A DNA stretch of 64,000 nucleotides from Montifringilla adamsi. Its lineage: Eukaryota; Chordata; Aves; Passeriformes; Passeridae. Of the stretch, positions 25,412-36,900 are shown one piece after another; the stretch's first letter is position 1; the number at the start of each line of letters is the position of its first letter. The notes under the pieces were generated by a model that was not told where the DNA came from, did no database searches, and saw nothing but the letters and a program-made list of their open reading frames with translations. The stretch covers positions 4,881,595 to 4,945,594 of the forward strand of contig JAGGNK010006448.1 of assembly GCA_017590115.1 (NCBI GenBank), given 5' to 3'. The position numbers and the translations under genes were made by a program.

Positions 25412-26821
25412 GGAGCAAAAAAGAAAGGATTCACTATTGAAACATGTCTCATGCTCTCTCCAGCAGCTTTTCAAGCCTGCAGGACCCCACAGAACTGCAG
25501 ACAATCAAGTAATGCATCAGCCATTAATAAAAGGAGTCACGTCTGGGACAAGCACTGGCACTGGTCAGCTGTGTGACCAAATTCCCTTGGCCTGTTCTGC
25601 CTACTGCTGTGGAGAGGTTAAGGACCTTTAAGAATCCCTAAAATTCTTTCCTAGGACCATGCAACTTAACTTGTGGCTCTGGAAAGTCTAGGTATTACTC
25701 CTGCTAACTGAGGCTTCTCAGGCCATCTTCTGGTTAGACCATGGCCTTTTAAGTGATTACATTTCAGCCACTTGAAGTGACACTTCTTTTCACATCAGGC
25801 TATTGAAAACCTTATACTGAAAAAAAAACAAAAAACCAAACTATCCTGCAAGTATTTAGCAAGTGTAATGTGACCTGCTGATGACAGACATATAATTCTC
25901 CAATTTTGTTTAAAATTGGATAATATTTTGGTAGGCTAGTCTCTTTACACATTAAACTTTACATGATGTAAATAGGAAATTTTAGTTTAATACCAATGGT
26001 CCCAAGAAAAACACTAAATAGCAATAAAATGTTTGAGGTTAGACATTAAATGAGTTAGTGCTACCAAAAACTTCAACAGCACAAGTAAAAATATCTCTCT
26101 CCAGTATTTTAGTGTGTGTCATACTGGTGCACACCACTGTGACTGTTATTTTAAGGCTCAAAACTACAAAAGCAATGTTACCACAGTTGTTTGGTTGTTT
26201 GGTTGTTTTTTTTTTTTTAATGTGTAAAAAATAAAATAGACTACATTTCAAATTGTGAATATTATCAAGAGTGGCTTGTGGGATAGAGGCATGCATAACA
26301 TAATCAAATAATGCCATCATCCAAGAAGTTTACTTGATTGTGAATATTACTTGAAAGGATCGTTAACTACAAAGTAGAAATGTAAACTTTAGAATTTAAA
26401 TGAAAACCCAGTAAAAGACACAGAAGATGAGAACTCGTAAGTAACTTCCACATTCAAATATGCGCAAGTTTCAAGTACTGCCCTCTAAATTAGTTAATAT
26501 TTGTTTTGCCTTTAACATATCTTAAAGTGGCTCCAAAATCCAATTACCTATACAAAAATCCAGAACAATATTCTACAATTTAAACCCAAGCAAGAACCAA
26601 ACTTCTTACAAGGACCACACAATGTCTTCAATTATAACTAGAAAGAGCACCATAGTGTTACTCTGTACACATCAGTTACCAACAATAATACTGTACTGCA
26701 GTATAGTAAAATATAGCCAAACAGTTTAACAAAGAGTATCTCAAGACACTGTCTTTATTCTAACATCAATGCAAAACATTTAATCTTTTAACTCCTGGCT
26801 CCCCTCCTTCAAGTGTTTTTA

Positions 26822-26825
<4 letters not shown>

Positions 26826-26856
<31 letters not shown>
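26826..26856. repeat. Poly-A tract, 31 bases
   Basis: An uninterrupted A run inside SPRY2 intron 1, reading poly-T on the gene strand. It has no recognisable retroposon body beside it. Confidence 0.85.
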
Positions 26857-26858
<2 letters not shown>

Positions 26859-28487
26859 AAAAAATAATACGTATAGACAAATCTCTAACTTTTAAGAGTG
26901 ACCACTTATTTTAAATATTGTCAGATCCTGGTTTTGGACACAGGATGTATGTTACAGTACTCCCTACCCCCCCAAAAAAATTCTTGCTAACTTGGCTTTA
27001 AGCATTACTTATGCTAATTTTTTTCCCTTCAAATTAAAACTTCTGCCATACCAAAAGTTTCAACCAACAGCCTAAGTAGATATTCACCTCCTCTGAAACT
27101 ATCTGGAGATAAAAAATAATAGAAAATAAAATGCTTTCCCCATTCTTAAGAGGAATTGGCAGCCCTATCTCTCCTCCGCGTCCAGCCCCAGCCAGCCTAG
27201 AGGGTATCAGCCCCTGCCTCTCCAGAAATGACAACCCACTGCAAAAGCAAAGCTGACCCTGACCTGAAGGCGCTTCAGACGACCCCGGGATCGGTAGCGG
27301 AGCCCCCCTCAGACGCCAAGGTGGGAGCTGGAAAAGCAGCCTCCGGTGTCCGCTTCCCTCCCCGCCTCCAGCTCCGTCTCGGGCGGGGGGCGCGCAGCAG
27401 GTGGGAGGCGACAGCCCCTCGCCCGCCGGAGAGTGCAGACAACCTGGAGATAACCAGGAGACATCCTCTGGGCTGGGAGGTGGGAGGGGGCTGCTTCAGC
27501 CGCCTTATCAGAAAGTCAAACCCATGTTTCCTTTTAACTCTTCCCCCCTGCCCTCCCCCAGGAGATGCTAAAGGAGCTTCCCCTCCCGGGAAGTGCCAGG
27601 CGCCCTGCAGACGGTTCAGACAACACCTCCGGGACAGCTGGGCAAAAGGCAGATTACCCCCTCTCGCCTTGCCCTAAACACCCATTCAACTTCACAAAGC
27701 CAGCCGCTGGAAAAGCTCCTCTTATTTTACGCATATTCTGCAAATTGCCTGACCTTCAGCCCGCCCCGCTCCGCCCCAGCCCGGAGGGACCCAGGAGGCA
27801 TTTCCAGCGGGACACCAGGCCGAGCCGGGTGCTCCCCGTTTTTTCTCCCCGTCATAGATCCGCTAACAGGACAGGATGCAAAGAACCCAACACATTTATT
27901 TGCAAACCTACGCTTGCCTGAAAATCCTGACGGGAGGGCACACCTCTCCCTCCTCTGACCTAGTACTTCTCTCCTTTGCATCCGCCAGGAGCAAGAGAAG
28001 CAGATTTGCCTTTTTGTGTGTGCATGTGTGTGATAACACGATTCCCCACTTCTAAGAGCCAAAGTCCACTCTCACCGAGCTCAAGTGCCAGGATTGCTAA
28101 CTTTTCTTTTCTTTCAATCTGGGCTTGGCAAAAGGGTGAGCGAGGGGGACGGGTTTCGCGTTCGGCACATTTGGGGAGGTTTAAAAAACGAGGGGCTTCT
28201 TGCGTGCTGTGGAAAAATCCCGTGTACAGCTGGCCGGGGAAGGGCGAAGCCTAAGGGAGAGAAGTCCTCTGCCCGTGAATTTCTGTTTTGTGGCCGGAGC
28301 CTGTGCAAGGCACCCCCACCCCCATTCCCACCGCACACACACCAACCACCTCCTCTTCTTTCAAAGTGCTTTGAAACCCCCATTAAGGGCCGAGTGTGTG
28401 ATCAGACTATGGATTAGGGCAAAAGGGACTTTACCATCGGGGTGGGGCAAAGTGACACACAAACAGCTTGCTGAAAACACCAGCAGC

Positions 28488-28583
28488 TTTTTTTTTTTTT
28501 TTTCTTTTTTTTTCTTTTCTTTTTTGATGGGGGAAGGGGGCTGTCACGAAGTAAGCCCACAAAAAAAAAAAAAAAAAAAAAAA
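28488..28583. repeat. Inverted poly-T / poly-A pair
   Basis: A T-rich run (28488-28525, with a few C) and a pure run of 23 A (28561-28583) are separated by about 35 bases. The arms can pair into a hairpin or cruciform. The pair lies within intron 1 inside the CpG island. Confidence 0.7.
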
Positions 28584-28700
28584 GTCAAAATTATGACTTT
28601 TCCTTCCCCTCCACACATGCCCTCTGCATAGAAGCTAGAGAAGCACTTTCCTCGTCTTACAGATCGAATTAATTTCATCACAGGAGAAATATCTAAGCTT

Positions 28701-28722
28701 ACACACACGCACACACACACAC
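28701..28722. repeat. AC/GT dinucleotide microsatellite
   Basis: About 11 AC units with one G interruption, in intron 1 of SPRY2. Likely to be length-variable. Confidence 0.8.
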
Positions 28723-29370
28723 GTATATATTTGTACCAGACGTGCACTCACTTCCGAATCGCACGGATCTTCTGACGCCACTACAGACAGGCGTAAATCA
28801 CGCACTGAAAGGCGGGTTGCTCCTTCTCCCCCAAGAGCGGGGCACAAACAGCCCCGACGCTCGCCAGCCCCGCTGCGCCCTCCTCCCTTCACCTCCCCCG
28901 GGGCTTGTCGGAAACCCACGCGTGCCCAGCGAGGCAGGAGCGCGCAGGACCTCCCGTGCCCGGCCCCCCGCAGCAGCGAGAGCACGCCGGAGCTGTGGCT
29001 CCTTCAAGCGCACCCCCGTCCCACTCGCAGCCCCCGCGGGCATTCCGGGGCGCCCGCGCAGCCCTCCGCCCCCCGCGCAGCCTTCCGCACCCCCGGGGCA
29101 CCCCGGCGGGGCACAAACGCGGCGCAGCCCGCAAACTCCACGGAGCTCCCCCCACCCCTCCCCGGAGAGAAACCGCTCCGAAATCCCACCTCCAGCTCCT
29201 CTCTGAGAAAGGAAGGAGAAGGGAAGGGGGGGAGAGGGAGAACCTGTGCGAATGGAAAAGGGATCGGCCTCAAACATTTCCACGAGTTTTCTTGGAGCAA
29301 CCAAAGGCGGGGTGGGGGGGGGAGGAGGTTACTGAAAAGCTTGTTTTGCAAAGAAGGAAAAGGCTCTCAC

Positions 29371-30207
29371 CGTGATCGCGGCGCTGCACCAAACCCCTCT
29401 CTCTCTTGTATTTTCTTCTTCCTGCGGTTTGCAAATAAATCCAGCCCTAAAGCAAAAAAAAATTCTTTTCCAAACTCTGCTTTAGTCCAACTTGCAAATT
29501 AGAGTAAGAATGATCACCACGTAAAAAAAAAGAAAAAAGTCCAGAGCAAAGTTAGGTGCCTCTCCCCAGATCGATTATAAATACGTGCGTGCGTGTATAT
29601 ACTATAATAATAATCAAAACACCTCTCCGGATCGGGGTGGGTTTTCTTTGCTACTAAAAATCACTCAGTCTTACACACACACTTTCCTTTTTTTTCCTCA
29701 ATGAACAGGAGGCCGAATCGCCAATACCAAGTCACTTTTTTTTTTTGTTGTTGTTGCTGTTGCAAATTGATCAAGAGGAAAGGGAAAAGCCAAAGAAAAC
29801 AAAACAAAGTGGATTTAAAATAAAATCCCAGAGCTTTCTTCCACTGAGCTCCTCCGAAAAAGCAGCTTGTGCAATGTAGCCGTTCTGCTGAGAAGCTGCT
29901 TGCTGCAGGCTCCTCTCCCCTTCTCTCCCTCTTAGCTTTCTCGCTCCCTCTGCGAGAGTGTGTGTTGCAGGCAGTTCTGTGGTTTGCAATCGGGGGGGTG
30001 TTTTGGGAGCGCAGCGGATTTGTGGTGGTGGTTGTTGTTGTGTGTTTGGAGGAGGTGGAGGAGGAGGAGGAGGAAGATTTGAGATCTGAGCTGTAGGGGC
30101 TCGGCGTTTTTCTGCTCGCTCGCTCTCTCCCTCTCTCTCTTTTTCTTTCCGGAGGAGGTAGGGTGATCTCTCTGCAAAAGCAGCAGTAAATGGCGTCATG
30201 TGGATCT
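29371..30207 (-). other. SPRY2 non-coding exon 1 (inferred)
   Basis: The proposed exon ends in GATCACG followed by a donor GTGAGAG (gene strand, GT at 29370-29369). The start is placed about 30-40 bases after a TATA-like element, at a CTCAGA initiator-like sequence (30210-30205). The exon contains A-rich runs and several ATGs in poor context, and encodes nothing recognisable. The length of about 840 bases is long for this gene, so the real start may be further in. Donor fairly likely, start uncertain. Confidence 0.4.
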
Positions 30208-30237
30208 GAGGAGGAACAGAGCAGTTGTTGTCCCAGA

Positions 30238-30268
30238 GGATATATCGCATCCGGTCCCAGCTCATTGG
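30238..30268 (-). promoter_or_regulatory. SPRY2 core promoter: CCAAT and TATA-like
   Basis: Reading on the gene strand, AGCCAATGAG (CCAAT at 30268-30264) is followed about 20 bases later by GATATATCC (30246-30238). This order fits a focused promoter firing near 30207, embedded in the CpG island. The downstream sequence includes GACGCCATTTA, resembling a YY1 or CRE-like site. No transcription start data are available here. Confidence 0.45.
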
Positions 30269-30374
30269 CTCTGCGGGGCTACATTCACTGGCGCTCCCAG
30301 CGCCCTGCCAGCACTCAGAGCTGCGGGAGGCATTCAAAAGGGCAGCGCTGCCGCCGCCGAGCCAGCCCGGCTGT

Positions 30375-30419
30375 CCCGGCCCCGGCCCCGGCCCCGGCCC
30401 CGGCCCCGGCCCCGGCCCG
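30375..30419. repeat. GGCCCC/GGGGCC hexanucleotide repeat
   Basis: Six perfect CCCCGG units (30380-30415) plus partial units on both sides. On the SPRY2 sense strand it reads GGGGCC, starting about 170 bases upstream of the inferred transcription start. Tracts of this unit form G-quadruplexes and are prone to length change. Confidence 0.9.
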
Positions 30420-32507
30420 TCCGCGGCGCTCCCCGCGCTGCGCGGGGCGAGCGGCAGCCGCGCTCCCGGGGCCTCGCCGCAGCCTGTGCTCACGGGAGGC
30501 TGCTCCGTGCGCGGTCTCACGCCGCTCGGGGTTGCTTTTGTGCTCGTGTATTTACTCAGAGGCAGGCGGCGATAGGTTTGCAGGGAAACCGAGGGGAACT
30601 CGCTTCTCGCGGGGAGGAAGGCGCGCTCTCCCCGCCGCTGCGGCCGTTCGGGAGACCCGTGCCCGAGTGCTCCCCGTTGCCTCCCACCCGTTTTTCTTAA
30701 CCGAGTGGAATAAAAGTTTACACTTTCTGCCCCTCCCCTCCCCCGCTTCGCCCTTTCCAGCCGCCGGTCGCCGGCCGCGCAGGGAGCAGGAAGGGTGATT
30801 ACTTGGGGCATTGTCCCGCGGATTAATGCGATTAGGCGGCGCGGAGGGCGCCCCCGTGGCCGGGCGGGAGCGCGGAGCGGGGCCCGCGGGGCGCGGAGCG
30901 GGGCGGAGCGGGCGGCAGGTCCCCGCGCCTCGGGCGCCCGGCCGCGGGGTGCGCCGCGCCCCTGGCACCAGCAGGGTCCCCTCGCCTGTGCGGGGGGGCC
31001 TGGATGTGTGTATTTTTTTTTTTTTTAATAAGTTAAAAAAGCCCTACAAACCTCCCCCTCCAAACTTTATTTTAGTCAGTTGCCATTCGTGCGGGGGACA
31101 CGGTCTGCGAGCAGCTCGCGAACGTGACTGTTTGTCTTCTGGGCGTTTCCTGACACGGCCACAGCTCGGTCCCTTTGGTACGAGCTGGAAGCACTGACGG
31201 GGCCGCTGTGGCTGGTCGGACACGGGCATCTTGCGCTCGCACGTATCTGTACGCGCACCCCTGCCCCCAGGCAGACACGCACCGAGCACGAATGTTCCCG
31301 TGTCACGTGTGGCACTGCTTAAAATACACACCGTGTGTAAGGCTGTAATCGCTGCGCTGTTCACATGGACAGCCATCGGTGCAAAGCCCCAACCAGCCCT
31401 CCACTACTCGAGCCGATTTCGCAGCACTTCCTCTCCTACACCTGCTGGTCACCGCTCTGTGGAGGGGGTGGTCATTCCTCATAAAAACGTGTAAATTACG
31501 AGGGCTGTGTCTCACATGGACGGCCTTCGGGTTTTCGTGGTTTCATGCTCAAGTATCCGTTCTTCCACAGTAATATTCTGAGCCTGCAAACTATTTTCCA
31601 TACTTGGGTGACAGTAAGGTCAGCCGGAGTTAAACGGGGCTCGCTTCTTTCCTTTCAAGCGGGTTCCATCGCTCCCTAGCCCGCACAGAACTGCTGCAGC
31701 CCGGCCGTCCGTCCCCTCCCCACCCTGTTCGACCCCCGGCCCCGCAGCCGGAGCGCTCTCCCGCCGGGGCGGGGGCTGCCCCTGAGCTGGAGCCGGAGCC
31801 CGGTGTGGCTGGGTTACCCCCGGGGCTCCGGGCAGCGGCGGCGGCGCGGCCGCTCTCCCCACCAGAGGGAGTGCGGCGCCGGGGCGGGGGGCAGCTGGTC
31901 AGGGCGGCTCCGCGGGGCACCAGCCCCGGCGCCGGGCAGCGCCGGAGGGAGCTGCGGGCCTGCCCTCAGCTTCCCCGCGGGAGGGGGCACCCAGCGGCCT
32001 GGCGTCTCCGTGAGGATGTGCCGGGCAGCGACATGAGCATCCTCGGAGATGTGCCCTGTGTGTAGGCTGCGCGCTCTGTGTCAGCAAGGAAATCCACGGT
32101 GTTCAGCTGTGAGAGATAAGTATGGGTTAAAATATCCGGGAAACAGAAAACACAATATTCCCCTCACTGTAGAAAGACAAAATACACTTCCTCCCACACA
32201 GCAAAGTAAAAAATAGGTTAAGAACATTTTGTGCAAGCCTATACATATGGGAAAGGTCTGTTGAATTATTTATCATTGTTTATATTGAGTACATAAATAG
32301 TGTTTTAAGCTGGAAAGTTCATAACACCATTTTTAAATCCTTCGGTCAGTAGTGCAATCATCAATTTCCACACCAGTTCTCAACTACAGGTGTATGCACT
32401 TAATACAGAGAGTAGTCTCAAAGACAGATCTAAAAACAGTGAAGCTATTTTTATTTGCAGAGCCAGTCATGCATGCAAAATGGTGATGCTTCAATGTGTT
32501 ATAGCTC

Positions 32508-32533
32508 AAAAAAAAAAAAAAAAAAAAAAAAAA
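32508..32533. repeat. Poly-A tract, 26 bases
   Basis: A pure A run followed by C/A-rich sequence. No element body was recognised beside it. Confidence 0.85.
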
Positions 32534-32880
32534 CCCCGCCAAAAATAAAGCCAGAAAACCCCCCAAGAATACAGCATCCTGGTACTGATGAGTTTGAAAG
32601 AGAAGCCTTAAACTTGCAAAGATTTATACACCAACTGACACAAAGGTAAACAATAAATAGTGCACAAATCTGCAAAAAATTGTGTGCTCGTTTTTGCGCA
32701 TGTGCTTGTGTGTGTTCATGTTGGAACTTCAATGCTGATTTCTCAGAGTTTTAATCTGATGGTACCTTGGAACCAGCTTTTGGAGGATTACATGTATCAC
32801 TCACATTTCTTGTCGTGGAGAGTGGCTTAATGCATGTGATTATGTTTCCCCTAGTGGTTTGCTCTAACCACTGCATGATT

Positions 32881-32957
32881 TTGTTGTGTTTTTTGTTTTC
32901 TGATTTGTTTTTGTTTTGTTTTGGTTTGGTTTGGTTTTTTTTTGTTTTTTTTTCTTT
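32881..32957. repeat. T/G mosaic low-complexity tract
   Basis: TTTTG-type units with runs of T, similar in composition to the tract at 748-831. It explains the phenylalanine-rich open frame here. Confidence 0.7.
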
Positions 32958-34894
32958 TAACCCAAGCAGGCCTTATTTTTGAGATGAGGTTCTTGAGTTT
33001 ATTCTCAGCAGAGAAATGTAACTGTTGTGTGTATATATGTATATGTATTTGTGTACACACCTACATACACGTATATTTATATTGTGTATAGGTGTTGTAT
33101 GTTCACGATCTATTTCAATAGTAGCAATTCCAGTGGCTTCAGGTGAAAAATGGGGTATATACATTTGAAAACTGTATGACATGACAGAGACCCATGTGAA
33201 ATAGCTGAAACTTTCCTGTTGCATCCTGAAATTGTCCCACAAGTTTTTTTTTTTATTAGATTTTCAGACTAGGGCCGGAAAACAAGTGGTTTCCCCCTTT
33301 ACTTTGAAAAGGGAGGGCAGCTCATTCATAAGGGATTCTTCCTGAAAGGGAATGAAAGTGCAGTACTTTGCTGACTTTGAGAACATTTCATGCATTATCT
33401 CATGAGTTAATGCAATCATATGGGGATATTGATTCTTCACATCTTAAAAGGACTAAGTTTGGCTGCACATTGCTTCTAATGCCCAGAAGTTCCATTCAAA
33501 CCTAAACCTTTACTTGATTATCTTCTGTGTTTGTGACTCTGAATAAGCTAAAGTACATAAAGGAATTACAGAGCTTTTTAAAAGTGTAAAGCTTTTTTTG
33601 CCTACTGATACTTCATTGAGGTTCTCAGGGCAGATAAGGCCATTTAGATAAATCATAGAGAGAAACAGAGAAGTCAAACACACTGCACTGTAAACAGGTG
33701 GACGTACTTACAAAGAAAATTAGGTCCTTGACTCAGTACTGTTGGTTTTTCTTTTTCAATTTTTGTTGTAGTTTACCTGAAGGAAATACTGGAATTCTCT
33801 TCCCTGAGAAAAGGGGGAAAATGAACATTGAGTTCTAGGAACACAGTCTGGTGGGACAAGGGTCAGCACTGTTACACGGGAAAGAGCTGATACCTGCCAC
33901 TCTGGTTGGGAATGCATAAGCTCTGCAGCTGCTCAGAGATTGAGTCTCCTGCTTTTAGTGATGCCCAGATCTTCTCTGGTTAAACTACTATTTTCAGATC
34001 TATCTGATGACAGACACCTCTTAAAGATGATATAGGCCAGATCCTGCATAACTTTATCCCATCTGGTGATTGCCCAGATTGTCCCATATAGAGGGACAGT
34101 TGCCAGAAGGATATTTTCTTGTTGAGTACCAAATATACTTATGTAAATTTAAAGAATAAACAAATCCTTTTCCTGTACCTTCTGAAATTATACTGAAGGA
34201 TACATACATTTAGTACTGGTTATATAATGTGGAGCTTTTGCATATAAATTGTTCTAATAAAGCTAGTATGCTCTTTGATGTGTCATTCAATGTTATTTGG
34301 TTATATTTGTGCCCTTGATAAAATCAGCATTGGTTTTTTGAAATCAACTTTATAAACCTTTCTAGCTTATACTATGCATTTTATAATTTCTCTTCTCAAA
34401 TACCTTGAGACCAAATTTTCATAAGTGGGACAATTTGGCATGGATTGGGATGAAGTGAAATTTATTTGCTAAACTGGTATTATAGCAGGCTTTTTATGGT
34501 GTATATGGTGTATTTTTTTTTTTTTTGTATGGTATTCCTCCTAATATTTTTGATTTCTTTGGTAGAAATAATCATGAGAATGACAGCACAGACAGGCCTT
34601 ATCTGTTAGTGTTTGAAACAGTGCACTTTCTAGATTCATTCAATTAGAGGCTAGATAACACTGGGCTTGACTCTAGTAGAATTTTATGCAAAATCAACTG
34701 ATTGTCTATTAAAATGTTAATAAGCACTAGTTTGGGAATTCCCAAAATATTTTATAGCAGGACGCAGACATTTATGCATTGACCTGGGATTAAAGTGACT
34801 CAGAAGAAATGGAAGAGGTCAATGTTAGAAGTTATGGGAAATTTGAAAGAAGGTTTTATGAAGAGACTTATCACATCTCTGCTGTGGTTTGCAG

Positions 34895-35060
34895 CAGTAG
34901 TTTTCAAATTTCTTCAGAGTGTAGACTTTTTCTATGCTTTAGAAGAGAAAAAAAAAAAAAACATAAGGGAAGCACAGACTCTTAGAAAATTGCAAATCAC
35001 GAGACCTCTCATTTAGAAATGGTCCATAGGAGTTCACAGATCACAGTTAGAAAACCACTG
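34895..35060. mobile_element. hAT/Charlie-like MITE relic
   Basis: About 166 bases bounded by imperfect terminal inverted repeats: left end CAGTAGTTTTCAAATTTC and, read inverted from the right end, CAGTGGTTTTCTAACTGTG. Ends beginning CAGTGGTT are typical of Charlie/MER5-type non-autonomous hAT elements. The expected 8-base target duplication is only half conserved, as in an old insertion. It has an internal A run and no coding capacity. Confidence 0.5.
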
Positions 35061-36389
35061 ATGTAAAGATACCTGAACTAGCTCTTAAACTGCAACATAG
35101 TAGAAAGGCAAATTAATATCTTGGGTGTTGTGAGCAGTGGAGTTGGAAGAAGCCTGCTCTTCTCAGAAGTGCAAGGTAGCCTGTGTGGATCTCCATGCTG
35201 TGATGGTCACTCTGCTCCCAGAACATAAGGTATTTTTCTGCATTGGATTTAAAAAATATTCCTAGAGATTAGCAATTGGTAACATAAATCTTGAATGTCA
35301 GTCAAGGCATTGGTATAAGTCAGACTTACAGGTTTTGCTGGAAACAAAAGGAAGCAGATTGAGCAAATGTTTAAAAAAAAAGTATCATGTTTATCCTATT
35401 TACTGAGATTATTTTTATTTTCCTCATTTGTGAAAGACTTGTGTTCATCTGAATACAAGCATACAAGTACATCCTGAAAGCAGAGGTGTTGTATGCAGGA
35501 CAGAATAATTTCCTGGAGATTAATGAATTTTGCACAAAAAGGAAAATAAAAACTGTTTTTTCTGTATCACTTGTCTGAAAATCAGAACACAATCAAAATA
35601 AAGTACTGTTTATATGGTTACATAAATTTAAAAAAATATTAAAAATTGCAAAATACCGTGATCCTCCTGTCAGATCTGTACTGTCTTTTTTCCCCTGACT
35701 ATTATAGCAATATCAATGACAATAATTAAACTGCTAGATATTCTACCACAGTTTTCTCCACAGATCTCAAACTAGTTTTCAGGAGATGTCACTGCCCATT
35801 TTAGAGGTGAGAAAAAACAAGGAAGAAAGAAAGAGATAACTTAGCCCAAAAGTGAGGACTAGGACTCTCAGGTCCCAGTTCAGTCTCTCTGCTGTGTACC
35901 TGCAGCTTCCCATGAAGGTCCAAGGTGTTCATTTCCTTCTGACCTCCAGAGCCTTTCTGCCCAAGCAAAATTTCAGCATCTGGGTCTGATAGAATCAGAA
36001 CACTTTAAAAAAGTATGTACTGTTAGACAATTATCTTACTTGGAGAGGGAAGAGGACAAAGTGTTTGGTTGTCTAAACAAGGTTATCTCTGCAGGAGCAT
36101 CCACTCCCACCTCTTGATTAAAGAGTTCCTCTAAACTTCCCTCTCTGCAGCTGGTGTACTTACTCCTATCTCATTTGTGGTTTTGTAATCATCTTTTCCT
36201 GTATTTTAAGCAGGGCTATTACTTTCATAAGTCCCATAGATACAAAGGCAGAAATTAACAGAGAAGATGAATCTTGGAGCTGTTCCTCCTAAATAAGCCC
36301 CTGACTCCTTCTGGAGCCTGAGTGAAAGTCTTATGTGCTCCAGGCCAGGAAGGGAATCCAGATGTCCAGTGCAGCTTCTAGGATGATGG
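35061..36389. other. Intergenic DNA, no gene seen
   Basis: Unique A+T-rich sequence with one MIR-like relic at 35790-35897. No open frame of note. Confidence 0.55.
35790..35897 (+). repeat. MIR-like SINE relic
   Basis: CCCATTTTAGAGGTGAG at the left, then AACTTAGCCCAAAAGTGAGG and ACTAGGACTCTCAGGTCCCA follow the order of the MIR core and 3' region. Such ancient SINE remnants survive sparsely in bird genomes. Recognised from memory of the consensus. Confidence 0.5.
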
Positions 36390-36900
36390 TGCTCTAATTA
36401 ATGAAAGTTAAAGGAAGCATTGGAAATTGCGTTACAAACATAGACAATAAATCCAATCCATCTGACAGAACAAGCTTGCAAAATAAGCCCACTGGAAAAC
36501 TTCCTTCATTCTTGAGGTTAAGTGTTTAAGCCGTTTAACATATTTTAAGTTTTCTTGTTGTTGCTTACAACGCAATTCAAATTAACATAAATTATATCCA
36601 GTTCTGACAGTTTACGTTGTGTCAAAGCAGTTGTGTTTTCGAAAGTATGTGCTGTTCAATTTCCATTTTCTTTCTTAGCTCCGTAGATTTGTTTTCTCCA
36701 CAGGGACACAAATTATGGCTCTATAAAATCCGTTTCAGCTAAGAAAATTTCTGTTAACGCCTTATTCGAAATCCCAATGTAGACAATAGGAATAAAGGCA
36801 ACAACCTTTATTTAGTTGAATAGCTTGTGCATTGGGTAAAGTTTGATTTCCGTGAGGACACATTCTTTGAAGAGTTAGAGAATATATATGTAAATATATG
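36390..36900. promoter_or_regulatory. Candidate conserved non-coding element upstream of SPRY2
   Basis: Repeat-free block about 6 kb upstream of the promoter with TCTAATTAATGA near 36394, several AACAAT/ACAATA SOX-like cores (36442, 36784), CTGACAG MEIS-like motifs (36460, 36605) and unusually even composition. No coding potential. It is proposed as an enhancer candidate by motif content and lack of repeats only. Confidence 0.3.

Larger units (their letters stand above)
25410..29370 (-). other. SPRY2 intron 1 (inferred)
   Basis: About 4 kb between the acceptor at 25410 and the favoured donor at 29370-29369. The half next to the coding exon is A+T-rich, with a 31-base poly-A run; the promoter-proximal half lies in the CpG island. 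Two other donor-like sites (GTGAGAGT at 28075 and GTGAGTGC at 28751, gene strand) could give alternative first exons. Open frames of 110-170 codons here reflect high G+C rather than coding. Confidence 0.5.
23615..30207 (-). other. SPRY2 transcription unit (inferred extent)
   Basis: Inferred two-exon gene read right to left: non-coding exon 1 (about 30207 to 29371), intron 1 (29370-25410), and exon 2 (25409 to about 23615) carrying the whole coding region. The exon 2 acceptor is well supported. The first-exon donor, the transcription start and the polyadenylation end are sequence-based predictions without transcript evidence. Confidence 0.5.
27160..32065. promoter_or_regulatory. CpG island over the SPRY2 promoter
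   Basis: A long G+C-rich, CpG-dense interval, interrupted by short A/T tracts, that spans the promoter-proximal part of intron 1, the inferred exon 1 and about 1.8 kb upstream. The densest parts are about 28.8-29.2, 30.3-31.0 and 31.6-32.0 kb. CpG islands of this extent are typical of developmental regulators. Long open frames on both strands in this interval (up to 346 codons) are by-products of scarce stop codons and are not annotated as genes. Confidence 0.8.
32066..34886. other. Upstream intergenic DNA, no gene seen
   Basis: A+T-rich DNA beyond the CpG island. It contains a 26-base poly-A run (32508-32533), a T/G mosaic (32881-32957) and a TATA/TGTATG-rich stretch (33027-33092). No coding region or RNA gene was recognised. 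Confidence 0.55.

Noticed and set aside
28742..29375. Several 110-170-codon frames on both strands in the CpG island
   Set aside because: Mutually overlapping Arg/Pro/Ala/Gly-rich frames with no family resemblance, as expected in CpG-rich DNA.
29771..30811. 346-codon minus-strand open frame over the SPRY2 promoter
   Set aside because: It runs through the core promoter, the GGGGCC repeat (Gly-Pro dipeptides) and simple repeats. It has no domain; its length comes from G+C-rich DNA with few stops.
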